Of a DNA stretch of 64,000 nucleotides, positions 8,618-16,736 are shown one piece after another. Made by a program: the position numbers and the translations under genes. Source of the stretch: Actinophytocola sp044466355 (lineage in GTDB: Bacteria > Actinomycetota > Actinomycetes > Mycobacteriales > Pseudonocardiaceae); contig NZ_JBITMQ010000013.1 in assembly GCF_044466355.1 (NCBI RefSeq), positions 62,001-126,000 of the forward strand. The letters run 5' to 3'. Below the pieces are notes generated by a model. That model searched no databases. It was not told the DNA's origin and saw only the letters and a program-made list of their open reading frames with translations. Positions within the stretch are counted from its first letter, which is position 1; the number at the start of each line of letters is the position of its first letter.

Positions 8618-9439
8618 CTAGACACCCGGTTTGACGATGTGCGGGGCCATCTCGTCGGCCCGCCGCCGCCACGTCTGCCGCCGGAAGCGGAACACGACCG
8701 CGTACAGCAGCGCGGCGCCGACGATCGCGCCGACGAACACCAGCACCACGTTGTCCAGCAGCCCACCGGCCACCACGGTGATCAACCCGAGCGCGATGAT
8801 CAACACCGCGAGGCTCACCGCGATGCCCTCCGGCGACCAGGTCCAGCGCCTGCCTGCCGCCACCTCGGACAGCAGTTGGCGTGCGCCCCGCTCGAGCTCC
8901 ATGTCGCCGGTCCGCAGCGCGAGGATCCGCCGTCCCGCGTCCTCACAGATCCGCAGCTGCGCCTCACTGGTGATCACCAGCACGTCGTCGGCGGTCCGCG
9001 ACCGGCACTGTTCCGCCGCCGAGTACCAGGCGCCGGCCAGGTAGTACCGCAGCGTCGGCTCCGCGGGCCGGTCGGCGACGAGCAGTTCGAGGTCGGCGAC
9101 GGCACCGGCCGCCTGTCCCTGCCCGATCTGCACCTGTGCGAGTCCCACCTGCCCCAGCAGCGCGCCGAGCCCACCGGTGGGCAGGGCGGAGCGGTAGCTC
9201 TCCTCGGCGTCGCGCCAGCCACCGCGCGCGAGGAACACGTCCCCGATACCCACCCGATCGAGTGGATCGTTCCGTAACTCCGCGGCGGCCTCGAACTCGG
9301 CGAGGGCCTCGTCGAGCCGCCCGGCCACCAGCGCCGACCGGCCACGATCCGCGTGCAGCCGGGCTTCCGGCTGATCGACAGGCTGGTCGTCCGGCACCAG
9401 TCGCCACTTGACGATCACGTCCTGCCACGCTCGAAGCAT
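8618..9439 (-). CDS. TPR-repeat protein with two C-terminal membrane helices
   Basis: Conserved actinobacterial protein of unknown function (273 residues). The N-terminal 150 residues contain tetratricopeptide-like helical pairs (for example GRLDEALAEFEAAAEL and GGWRDAEESYRSAL). Two adjacent hydrophobic segments follow (about residues 205-225 and 230-250, VSLAVLIIALGLITVVAGG), then a basic tail. It is probably an inner-membrane protein with a cytoplasmic TPR scaffold. ATG start preceded by GAGGTGAT. Divergent from the next gene with a gap of only 66 bp, so the two may share a regulatory region. Confidence 0.75.
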   Translation of the reverse strand: MLRAWQDVIVKWRLVPDDQPVDQPEARLHADRGRSALVAGRLDEALAEFEAAAELRNDPLDRVGIGDVFLARGGWRDAEESYRSALPTGGLGALLGQVGLAQVQIGQGQAAGAVADLELLVADRPAEPTLRYYLAGAWYSAAEQCRSRTADDVLVITSEAQLRICEDAGRRILALRTGDMELERGARQLLSEVAAGRRWTWSPEGIAVSLAVLIIALGLITVVAGGLLDNVVLVFVGAIVGAALLYAVVFRFRRQTWRRRADEMAPHIVKPGV

Positions 9440-9505
9440 TGGATCACCTCGGCAGGCACGTTACTCTCGGTATACCCGTGTCGGGGGGTTACAGAGGTGA
9501 AACTG

Positions 9506-10129
9506 GTGGCGAGCGTCAGGTCGCTCAGCTCGCGGTGGGTCGCGTGGGCGTTCTCCGCTGCCTATCTCGTGGTGAGCGCGGCGGTCGGGGCCGTGTTGCT
9601 GACGATGCCCAAGACCGACGCGGCGGGCGTCCAGGACCCGGCCACGTACGTGTCGTCCGACGGCGCGTCGCCGACGGCGGCGTCCAGTTCCGCGCCCGCC
9701 GGGTTCCAGCGGGTGGCCGGTCCGGAGGGCCTGACGACCGTGATTCCGGACGGGTGGCGTCCGGTGTCCGCGGGCAGCCCCGGCGCGCTGCGTGCCGTGG
9801 ACCCGTCCGACCCGGCACGCGTCGTGGGGTTCGGCGGGGCCGTGGCCGCCTCGCCCGACATCGTGCGGGTGCACGTGGCGCACGAGTCCGGGTTCGCGTC
9901 GCGGGCGGTGGCCTACCGGCGGCTGGACCTCATCAGCGCCACGTACGGCGGGCACCCGGCCGTGGAGTGGGAGTACCAGCACCGGGACGGGCGCGGGCTG
10001 CAGCGGGTGCACGCCCTGTACTGGCACGTCGACGGGGTCGAGTACTTCGTGTTCGCGTCGGCGCCGGACGAGCGCTGGTCGCGGATGAAGCCGGTCTACG
10101 ACGCGATGGTGGCCAACTCGCGGCCGTAA
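9506..10129 (+). CDS. membrane-anchored or secreted hypothetical protein
   Basis: Unrecognised protein of about 207 residues. One N-terminal hydrophobic helix (WVAWAFSAAYLVVSAAVGAV) is followed by a Ser/Ala/Thr-rich linker. An extracytoplasmic domain (PEGLTTVIPDGWRPV through VEWEYQHRDGRG) resembles small secreted domains found with actinobacterial kinases and regulators. The GTG at 9506 is preferred because AGGTGA lies five bases upstream. A GTG at 9497 is also in frame, and the frame is open back to 9353 without coding character. Function not assigned. Confidence 0.65.
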   Translation: MASVRSLSSRWVAWAFSAAYLVVSAAVGAVLLTMPKTDAAGVQDPATYVSSDGASPTAASSSAPAGFQRVAGPEGLTTVIPDGWRPVSAGSPGALRAVDPSDPARVVGFGGAVAASPDIVRVHVAHESGFASRAVAYRRLDLISATYGGHPAVEWEYQHRDGRGLQRVHALYWHVDGVEYFVFASAPDERWSRMKPVYDAMVANSRP

Positions 10130-10165
10130 GTCCTTTCAGGACCCGGGCGTGGGGTCGGGACCGGG

Positions 10166-10939
10166 TCAGTACCGCGCCGGGACGTAGCGCATCGACTGCT
10201 TCGGCGGGCGCCGGTAGTCGGGGTCCTTCGGGCCGCGTGGCGGGAGTTCCAGCACCGGCGGCTCGACGTCCTCGTACGGCACCTGGCTCAACAGGTGCGA
10301 GATGCAGTTCAGCCGAGCCCTCTTCTTGGAGTCCGCTTCCACCACCCACCACGGCGAGTCCGCCACGTCCGTGTGGGCGAACATGACGTCCTTGGCCTTC
10401 GAGTAGTCGAACCACCGACGCCGTGCCTCGAGGTCCATCGGCGAGATCTTCCAGCGCTTCGTCCGGTCGCGCATGCGTTCCTGGAAACGCTTCTCCTGCT
10501 CCTCGTCGGACACCGAGAACCAGTACTTCACCAGGATCATGCCCGACCGGATGAGCAGCCGTTCGAACTCCGGGGCCGAGCGGAGGAACTCCTGGTATTC
10601 GTCGTCGGTGCAGAAACCCATCACGTGTTCCACGCCGGCGCGGTTGTACCAGGAACGGTCGAACAGCACCATCTCACCGGCCGCGGGCAGATGGGCCACG
10701 TAACGCTGGAAGTACCACTGGCTCTTCTCGCGTTCGGTGGGAGTGCCCAGCGCGGCGACCCGGCAGACACGGGGGTTCAGCGGCTCGGTGATGCGTTTGA
10801 TCGCGCCGCCCTTGCCCGCGGCGTCGCGGCCCTCGAACAACACCGCCACGCGCAGGCCCTTCGCCTTGACCCAGTCCTGCAGCTTCACCAGCTCCAGATG
10901 CAGGTGCGCGAGCTCCTGCTCGTAGTTCAGCTTGGTCAT
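10166..10939 (-). CDS. ppk2: polyphosphate kinase 2
   Basis: Transfers phosphate between inorganic polyphosphate and nucleotides. The 257-residue protein is a single-domain class I PPK2. It shows Walker A EGRDAAGKGGAIKRI, Walker B LFDRSWYNRAGVEHVMGF and the arginine lid RMRDRTKRWKISPMD. I start it at the ATG giving MTKLNYEQEL. The open frame continues upstream, but across the divergent glyA start. A 67-bp divergent promoter region separates it from glyA. Confidence 0.94.
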   Translation of the reverse strand: MTKLNYEQELAHLHLELVKLQDWVKAKGLRVAVLFEGRDAAGKGGAIKRITEPLNPRVCRVAALGTPTEREKSQWYFQRYVAHLPAAGEMVLFDRSWYNRAGVEHVMGFCTDDEYQEFLRSAPEFERLLIRSGMILVKYWFSVSDEEQEKRFQERMRDRTKRWKISPMDLEARRRWFDYSKAKDVMFAHTDVADSPWWVVEADSKKRARLNCISHLLSQVPYEDVEPPVLELPPRGPKDPDYRRPPKQSMRYVPARY

Positions 10940-11006
10940 CCACGGACCGTAACCCGCTCGCGGTAGCCTGGCCCGGCAAAACTGCCACGAGAGAGAAGCA
11001 GCAGGG

Positions 11007-12275
11007 GTGAACACGCCGTTCTGGGGCCCGGACTTCGATTCGCTGGCCGCTACGGATCCCGAGATCGCCGACGTGGTGCTCGGTGAGCTGGACCGCCTCC
11101 GCGGCGGGTTGCAACTGATCGCCAGCGAGAACCTCACGAGTCCCGCGGTGCTGGCCGCGCTCGGGTCGACGCTCTCCAACAAGTACGCGGAGGGCTACCC
11201 GGGGCGCCGCTACTACGGGGGTTGTGCGCAGGTGGACGTCGCCGAGGAGATCGGCGTCGCCCGTGCGAAGGAGCTGTTCGGGGCCGAGCACGCCAACCTG
11301 CAGCCGCACTCCGGCGCCAGTGCGAACCTCGCCGCGTACGCCGCGTTCTGCGAGCCCGGCGACGCGGTCCTCGCCATGGACCTCAAGCAGGGCGGGCATC
11401 TCACGCACGGGTCGAAGGTCAACTTCTCGGGCCGGTGGTTCACGGCCGTCTCCTACGGGGTGCGGCAGGACACCGAGCTGATCGACTACGACCAGGTGCG
11501 CGACCTCGCGCTCGCGCACCGGCCGCGCGTGATCGTCGCCGGGGCGACCGCGTACCCGCGGCTGATCGACTTCTCCGCGTTCCGGGCGATCGCCGACGAG
11601 GTCGGCGCGATCCTGATGGTCGACGCGGCCCACTTCATCGGGCTCGTGGCCGGGAAGGTGGTGCCCTCGCCGGTGCCGTTCGCGGACGTCGTCACCTTCA
11701 CCACGCACAAGGTCCTGCGCGGGCCGCGCGGCGGGATGATCGTGTGCCGGGCCGAGCACGCCAAGGCGATCGACAAGGCCGTCTTCCCGTTCAGCCAGGG
11801 CGGGCCGCTGATGCACGCCGTCGCCGCCAAGGCCGTCGCGCTGAAGGAAGCCGCGTCCAGCGAGTACCAGGGGTACGCGACCCAGGTCGTCGCCAACGCC
11901 GCCGCGCTCGCCAAGGGGCTCGAAGCGGAAGGCATGCGCGTCGTGTCCGGTGGCACCGACACGCACCTCGCGCTGCTGGACGTGCGGCCGCTCGGCGTCA
12001 CGGGCGCCGAGGCGGAGCGGCGGTGCGGGCTCGCCGACATCACGGTGAACAAGAACGCGATCCCGTTCGACCCCGCGCCACCGGCGACCGCGTCCGGCAT
12101 CCGGATCGGTTCACCGTGTGTCACCACGCAGGGCATGGCCGAGCCGGAGATGGCCGAGATCGCGCGCCTGATCGGGCGTGCGGTCCGCGCCGAGCCGGGC
12201 GAGGAGGACCACGCCGCCGTGGCCGAGACCGTCCGCGCGCTCACCGCGTCGCACCCCGCCTACCCCCGGGACTGA
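11007..12275 (+). CDS. glyA: serine hydroxymethyltransferase
   Basis: PLP enzyme interconverting serine and glycine with tetrahydrofolate. The 422-residue protein has IASENLTS, a YAEGYPGRRYYGG block and the PLP lysine at residue 235 (FTTHKVLRGPRGG). The active-site Asp/His segment reads VDAAHFIGLVAG instead of the commoner DMAHIAGLVA, so it belongs to the divergent actinobacterial glyA copy found upstream of wecA/atp genes. Another glyA may exist elsewhere. GTG start, followed 4 nt after the stop by wecA. Confidence 0.93.
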   Translation: MNTPFWGPDFDSLAATDPEIADVVLGELDRLRGGLQLIASENLTSPAVLAALGSTLSNKYAEGYPGRRYYGGCAQVDVAEEIGVARAKELFGAEHANLQPHSGASANLAAYAAFCEPGDAVLAMDLKQGGHLTHGSKVNFSGRWFTAVSYGVRQDTELIDYDQVRDLALAHRPRVIVAGATAYPRLIDFSAFRAIADEVGAILMVDAAHFIGLVAGKVVPSPVPFADVVTFTTHKVLRGPRGGMIVCRAEHAKAIDKAVFPFSQGGPLMHAVAAKAVALKEAASSEYQGYATQVVANAAALAKGLEAEGMRVVSGGTDTHLALLDVRPLGVTGAEAERRCGLADITVNKNAIPFDPAPPATASGIRIGSPCVTTQGMAEPEMAEIARLIGRAVRAEPGEEDHAAVAETVRALTASHPAYPRD

Positions 12276-12279
12276 CCGC

Positions 12280-13425
12280 GTGGACCTGGCACAGAACTTC
12301 CAGCCCGCCGGACTCCCGATCCGGGAGTACCTGCTCGTCGGGCTGACCACGGCCGTACTGACGTTCCTGTTCACCGGTCTCGTGCGGCGGCTCGCGCTGC
12401 GGTGGGGCGCGGTCGCCTACCCCCGGCAGCGCGACGTGCACACCGTGCCGATCCCGCGGCTCGGCGGCCTCGCGATGTACCTCGGCGTGTGCGGCGGCAT
12501 GCTGCTCGCCCACCAGCTGCCGGTGCTGCGCCGCGCGTTCGACTACTCGCTCGACCCGACCGCGATCCTGCTCGGCGGCGGCCTGATCATGGTGATCGGG
12601 ATGCTCGACGACCGGTTCGAGCTGGACTCGATCACCAAGCTCGCCGGTCAGACGACGTGCGCGGGCATCCTCGTGCTGCTCGGCCTGCAGTGGATCATCT
12701 TCTGGGTGCCGTGGGGCGGCAACGGGGAGGGCGGCTCGCTGCTGATCCTCGACCAGAACCAGGGCGCGATCCTGACCGTGCTGCTCGTGGTCACGATGGT
12801 CAACGCGATCAACTTCGTCGACGGGCTGGACGGCCTCGCGGCGGGCGTCGGCCTCATCTCGGCCGTCGCCACCTGCGCGTTCTCGCTGCACCTGCTCGAC
12901 CGGTCGGGCGGCGACGTCACCTACTACCCGCCCGCGCTGATCGCCGCGACGCTCGCCGGCGCGTGCATGGGTTTCCTGCCGCACAACTTCCAGCCCGCGA
13001 AGATCTTCATGGGCGACTCCGGCTCGATGCTGATCGGCCTGATGATGGCGGGCGCGAGCACCTCGGCGTCCGGCAAGGTGCTGAGCCTCGACGGCACGGA
13101 GACGATCGCGCTGCTGTCGCCACTGCTGGTGGTCGCGGCGGTCCTGTTCGTACCGGTGCTGGACCTGCTGATGGCGGTCGTGCGGCGCACACGGAAGGGC
13201 CTGTCGCCGTTCCACGCCGACAAGATGCACCTGCACCACCGCCTGCTGGAGATCGGTCACTCGCAGCGCAGGGCCGTCCTGTTGATCTACTTGTGGGCCG
13301 CCGTGCTGGCGTTCGGGACGGTCGCGTTGAGCCTGTTCGACGCGTTCGCGGTGGTGTGGGGGATCGGTATCGGCCTCCTGATCGCACTGATCGTCTCGAT
13401 CGTCCCTAGACTCAGGGCGAGATGA
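12280..13425 (+). CDS. wecA: undecaprenyl-phosphate GlcNAc-1-phosphate transferase (WecA/TagO/MraY family)
   Basis: Polytopic membrane enzyme that starts lipid-linked cell-wall polymer synthesis, in mycobacteria the arabinogalactan linker. The 381-residue protein has about ten hydrophobic segments. Family motifs are HTVPIPRLGG, the catalytic DDRFELDS, NFVDGLDGLAAG, and the C-terminal HADKMHLHHRLLEIGHS loop that distinguishes the WecA group. The GTG at 12280 is chosen because it follows the glyA stop and precedes the first membrane helix. The stop overlaps the atpI ATG. Confidence 0.93.
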   Translation: MDLAQNFQPAGLPIREYLLVGLTTAVLTFLFTGLVRRLALRWGAVAYPRQRDVHTVPIPRLGGLAMYLGVCGGMLLAHQLPVLRRAFDYSLDPTAILLGGGLIMVIGMLDDRFELDSITKLAGQTTCAGILVLLGLQWIIFWVPWGGNGEGGSLLILDQNQGAILTVLLVVTMVNAINFVDGLDGLAAGVGLISAVATCAFSLHLLDRSGGDVTYYPPALIAATLAGACMGFLPHNFQPAKIFMGDSGSMLIGLMMAGASTSASGKVLSLDGTETIALLSPLLVVAAVLFVPVLDLLMAVVRRTRKGLSPFHADKMHLHHRLLEIGHSQRRAVLLIYLWAAVLAFGTVALSLFDAFAVVWGIGIGLLIALIVSIVPRLRAR

Positions 13426-13922
13426 GTACCGAGAAGACAGAGCAGGACCAGGCCGAGCCGACCGCCGCTGACCTGGGCATTCAGACGGACCTGCCGAAGA
13501 CGCACGGTGAGGCGGTCACCCGGCTGGCGGACGCCATGCTGCGCTACGCGATCTGGCCGTCCGCTGTGACCGCGGTCATCGGCATCGTGGTGGCGAGTGT
13601 CATGTTCGGCGCGCGCGGCGGGGTCGCGGCGCTGATCGGCGCGCTGGTGGCCGTCGCGTCGTCGCTGGCGACGTGGTGGCTGATGCGCAAGACGGCCGAC
13701 AAGAACCCGATGATGGTGATGACCGGCGCCCTCGGCGGGTTCGTCGGCAAGATGATCATCCTGCTGCTCGTGCTGATGGTGCTGCGCGAGATCACCTGGC
13801 TGCACACCAAGTCGCTGGCGTTCACGATGCTCGCGGTGGTGGTCGTCTGGGCCGCGATGGACACCGTCGCGTTCCGCCGCACGAAGCTGCCTACCTTGAT
13901 CATCAGCGACGACGACCAGTAG
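13422..13922 (+). CDS. atpI: ATP synthase protein I-like membrane protein
   Basis: 166-residue membrane protein with four predicted helices (from WPSAVTAVIGIVVASVMFG on), in the AtpI position directly before atpB. AtpI proteins assist assembly of the c-ring or magnesium supply. The ATG overlaps the wecA stop (ATGA). Sequence similarity to AtpI is weak, as is usual for this family, so the call rests mainly on position, size and topology. A 209-nt gap with hairpins separates it from atpB. Confidence 0.8.
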   Translation: MSTEKTEQDQAEPTAADLGIQTDLPKTHGEAVTRLADAMLRYAIWPSAVTAVIGIVVASVMFGARGGVAALIGALVAVASSLATWWLMRKTADKNPMMVMTGALGGFVGKMIILLLVLMVLREITWLHTKSLAFTMLAVVVVWAAMDTVAFRRTKLPTLIISDDDQ

Positions 13923-13970
13923 ATCTCCTACCAAGTAGTACGCGCGTTCTTCTATCACCTGAGTGGCTGA

Positions 13971-14030
13971 TAGGGTGCGCTTGTACCTCGGTTCACAAGC
14001 CCAGGGGCACCCCTCACGAGCAGGGGTGCC
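13971..14030 (+). promoter_or_regulatory. atpB leader: possible -10 box and two hairpins
   Basis: The 209-nt gap before atpB contains TAGGGT (13971-13976), a candidate -10 element. It also has a hairpin GCTTGT/ACAAGC (13979-13984 and 13995-14000) and a second, 9-bp perfect hairpin GGCACCCCT/AGGGGTGCC (14006-14014 and 14022-14030). A separate promoter with a structured atp leader is plausible. An attenuator or a partial terminator of the wecA-atpI transcript is the alternative. Confidence 0.4.
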
Positions 14031-14131
14031 GCTGACAGGTGCGCGGGCTGGCTGAGGTACGTTACGTCCAGATCGTGACGATTCCCCCGGCGGTGTGAAT
14101 CTGCCGGCCGGGAGAACCGGAAGGAGCCCAG

Positions 14132-14914
14132 TTGCGGGCGCTGTGGCTAGCAGAGGGTGGTTCGTTCGTTCCCCCAGGTGCGGGTGACTTCAACCTCCCT
14201 CCCATATTTCTGGGCATCACCAAGCCGATGCTGCTTGTGGTGCTGTCCGTGGTCATCATCGCGGTGTTCTTCCTGATGGCGTCGCGCCGCCTCTCGGTGG
14301 TGCCGAGCCGCTTCTCCTTCGTCGCCGAGTCGGTCTACGACTTCGGCCGCAACAACATCGCGCGGGACCTGATCGGCTCCAAGGACTTCCGGCCGTACGT
14401 GCCGCTGATCGTGACGATGTTCTGCTTCGTCCTGGTGAACAACATTTTCGGGCTCATCCCGATCATCCAGTTCCCGACGTTCTCGCACATCGGTTTCCCG
14501 CTCGCGTTGTCGCTGCTGGTCGTGTACCCGCTGTGGCACTACGTGGGCATTCGGCGGCACGGTTTCGTCGGCCACATCAAGAACCAGCTCGTTCCGCCGG
14601 GTGTGCCGAAGCCGGTGCTCGTGCTGCTGGTGCCGGTCGAGGCGTTCGTGAAGTTCTTCATGAACCCGCTCACGCACGCGATCCGGGTGTTCGCCGCGAT
14701 GTTCGCCGGCCACCTGATCCTGCTCGTGTTCACGCTCGCGGGCCAGTACCTGCTGCTCGAGGCGAGCGGCCCTCTGAAGCCGGTCTCACTGGTCTCGTGG
14801 GCTTTCGCCATCGCGATGACGTTCGTCGAGGCCCTGATCCAGGTGCTCCAGGCGTACATCTTCGCGTTGCTGGCGGCGAACTACATCAGCGCCGCTCTGT
14901 CTGCGGACCACTGA
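14132..14914 (+). CDS. atpB: F1Fo ATP synthase subunit a
   Basis: Membrane stator subunit forming the proton half-channels. At 260 residues it has multiple hydrophobic helices. The essential arginine region is present (MNPLTHAIRVFAAMFAGHLIL), and the C-terminal helix QVLQAYIFALLAANYISAAL is characteristic. The start is a rare TTG at 14132. It is supported by AAGGAG at 14121-14126 with a 5-nt spacer and by the conserved position of the protein start. First structural gene of the atp set. Confidence 0.96.
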   Translation: MRALWLAEGGSFVPPGAGDFNLPPIFLGITKPMLLVVLSVVIIAVFFLMASRRLSVVPSRFSFVAESVYDFGRNNIARDLIGSKDFRPYVPLIVTMFCFVLVNNIFGLIPIIQFPTFSHIGFPLALSLLVVYPLWHYVGIRRHGFVGHIKNQLVPPGVPKPVLVLLVPVEAFVKFFMNPLTHAIRVFAAMFAGHLILLVFTLAGQYLLLEASGPLKPVSLVSWAFAIAMTFVEALIQVLQAYIFALLAANYISAALSADH

Positions 14915-14987
14915 GTTTCACAACCGATAAAGGCATGCACCCGATCCGCGAAACCTCGCGGACCGAGTTTGGAAGGAAACAAATCAA

Positions 14988-15248
14988 GTGAGCGCCATTC
15001 AGATCGCCCAGGAGTCCTTCAACCTGAACCCGGGCCTTTCGCTCATCGGTTACGGCCTGGGCGCGATCGGCCCGGGCATCGGTGTGGGTCTCATCTTCGC
15101 CGCGGTCATCAACGGCACCGCCCGCCAGCCCGAGGCCCAGAGCAAGCTCATGAGCATCGCGTGGCAGACCTTCGTTCTGGTCGAGGTCCTCGCGCTGATC
15201 GGCCTGGTGCTCTTCTTCATCGCGTCCACCGGTGGAGCGCCTGAGTAA
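14988..15248 (+). CDS. atpE: F1Fo ATP synthase subunit c
   Basis: Proteolipid of the rotating ring, 86 residues and two helices. The glycine-rich first helix (GYGLGAIGPGIGVGLIFAAVING) and the loop ARQPEAQ are canonical. The proton-carrying carboxylate is in the second helix (FVLVEVLALIGLVLFF, Glu). The GTG start has GGAAGGA upstream. This protein is the diarylquinoline (bedaquiline) target in mycobacteria. Confidence 0.97.
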   Translation: MSAIQIAQESFNLNPGLSLIGYGLGAIGPGIGVGLIFAAVINGTARQPEAQSKLMSIAWQTFVLVEVLALIGLVLFFIASTGGAPE

Positions 15249-15278
15249 GACCCCCCTTCTGACGCTCCGGGAGCCACC

Positions 15279-15821
15279 ATGGTGAATACCGCGATTGTTC
15301 TGGCCGCGGAAGAGCCGAGTCCGATCATTCCGCACCTGTCCGAGGTCATCCTCGGTCTGGTCGCCTTCCTGCTGCTGCTGTGGGTGCTGCAGAAGTTCGC
15401 GTTCCCGCGGTTCGAGGCGCTCTACAAGGAGCGCACCGAGAAGATCGAGGGCGGCATCAAGAAGGCCGAGGAGGCCCAGGCCCAGGCCGAGGAGGCGCTG
15501 CAGACCTACCAGTCGCAGCTCGCCGAGGCCCGTGCCGAGTCCGCGCGCATCCGGGACGACGCCCGGCTGGAGGCGGAGCAGATCAAGGAGGAGCTCCGCG
15601 TCCAGGCGCAGGAGGAAGCCGCACGTATCGTGGCTGCTGGGCGTGCGCAGCTGGAGGCCCAGCGCGCTCAGATCGTCGCGGAGCTGCGTGCCGACCTCGG
15701 CCGCCACGCGGTCGAGCTGGCCAGCCGGGTCGTCGGTGAGTCCCTCGAGGACGAGGCGCGCCGCCGGGGCACCGTGGACCGGTTCCTCGACGACCTCGAC
15801 TCGGTCTCGGCGCGGAACTAA
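15279..15821 (+). CDS. atpF: F1Fo ATP synthase subunit b
   Basis: Peripheral stalk subunit, 180 residues. One N-terminal membrane helix (VILGLVAFLLLLWVLQKFAF) is followed by a long charged coiled coil rich in Ala/Glu/Arg/Gln. It spans the membrane once and reaches up to the delta subunit. ATG start. It lies 30 nt after atpE and 24 nt before atpH, inside the atp operon. Confidence 0.96.
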   Translation: MVNTAIVLAAEEPSPIIPHLSEVILGLVAFLLLLWVLQKFAFPRFEALYKERTEKIEGGIKKAEEAQAQAEEALQTYQSQLAEARAESARIRDDARLEAEQIKEELRVQAQEEAARIVAAGRAQLEAQRAQIVAELRADLGRHAVELASRVVGESLEDEARRRGTVDRFLDDLDSVSARN

Positions 15822-15845
15822 GGCCCTTTGAGGACGGGATTGACG

Positions 15846-16688
15846 ATGACGCTGTTCCACGCCGCGAGCCGGGAGGCACTCGCCACCGCCGAGCAGAAGC
15901 TGCTCGCGGTGCTGAGCGCCAAGCCGGCCGCGCGGGCCAAGAGCGTGCCCGCCGAGCAGCTCGGTGACGAGCTGCTCTCCGTCGTACGCCTGCTCGACGG
16001 GGAGGTCGGCCTGCGGCGGGTGCTCGGCGACTCCTCCGCGGAGCGGTCGCGCCGCGAGGGCCTGCTCACCCAGCTGCTGACCGGCAAGATCAGCGCCCCC
16101 GCGCTGGACGTGCTGACCACGGCCGTCGGCGAGCGGTGGTCGACACCGCGTGAGCTGGTCGACGGCCTGGACGAGCTGGGCCGCACCGCGCTGCTCGTGC
16201 ACGCGGAGCGGGAAGGCCGCCTGGACGCGGTGGAGGACGAGCTGTTCCGGTTCAGCCGGATCGTCGCCGGCGACGGCGGGCTGGAGCGGGCCCTGTCCGA
16301 CCGGACCGCGCCGGTTGAGAGCAAGCGCACGCTGGTCCGGGAGCTGCTCGGCGAGAAGGCCGACAGCGTCACCCTCCGCCTGGTCGAGCAGCTGGTGACC
16401 ACCCCGCGCGGGCGGACGGTCGTCGGCGGTCTCGGTGAGCTGGCCGCCGAGGCGGCCAAGCGGCGTGAGCGGTCCGTGGCCACGGTGGTCGCACCGGTCC
16501 CGCTGAGCGCCGAGCAGGAGGAGCGGCTCGCCGCCACCCTCCAGCGCATCTACTCGCGGCCCATCGCGCTGCACGTCGAGGTCGACCCGAACATCCAGGG
16601 CGGCCTGGTGATCAGGGTCGGCGACGAGGTCATCGACGGCAGCGCCACCGGCCGCATCGACGAGCTGCGCCGGCGCCTCGCGGGCTAA
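15846..16688 (+). CDS. atpH: F1Fo ATP synthase subunit delta (OSCP)
   Basis: Connects the peripheral stalk to the top of F1. At 280 residues it is longer than the E. coli delta (177) and has extra N-terminal helices, but without the fused b-type membrane helix seen in mycobacteria. The conserved C-terminal part includes VEVDPNIQGGLVIRVGDEVIDGS. The ATG at 15846 is preferred, with GAGGA 12 nt upstream. A TTG at 15828 in the same frame is the alternative. Confidence 0.94.
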   Translation: MTLFHAASREALATAEQKLLAVLSAKPAARAKSVPAEQLGDELLSVVRLLDGEVGLRRVLGDSSAERSRREGLLTQLLTGKISAPALDVLTTAVGERWSTPRELVDGLDELGRTALLVHAEREGRLDAVEDELFRFSRIVAGDGGLERALSDRTAPVESKRTLVRELLGEKADSVTLRLVEQLVTTPRGRTVVGGLGELAAEAAKRRERSVATVVAPVPLSAEQEERLAATLQRIYSRPIALHVEVDPNIQGGLVIRVGDEVIDGSATGRIDELRRRLAG

Positions 16689-16736
16689 GCACCACGAACT
16701 TCTGAGATAGACATAGACGGTAGGAGCGGGAACGAC

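Noticed and set aside
10940..11006. Glycine riboswitch before glyA
   Set aside because: The gap is only 67 bp, too short for the aptamer plus expression platform.
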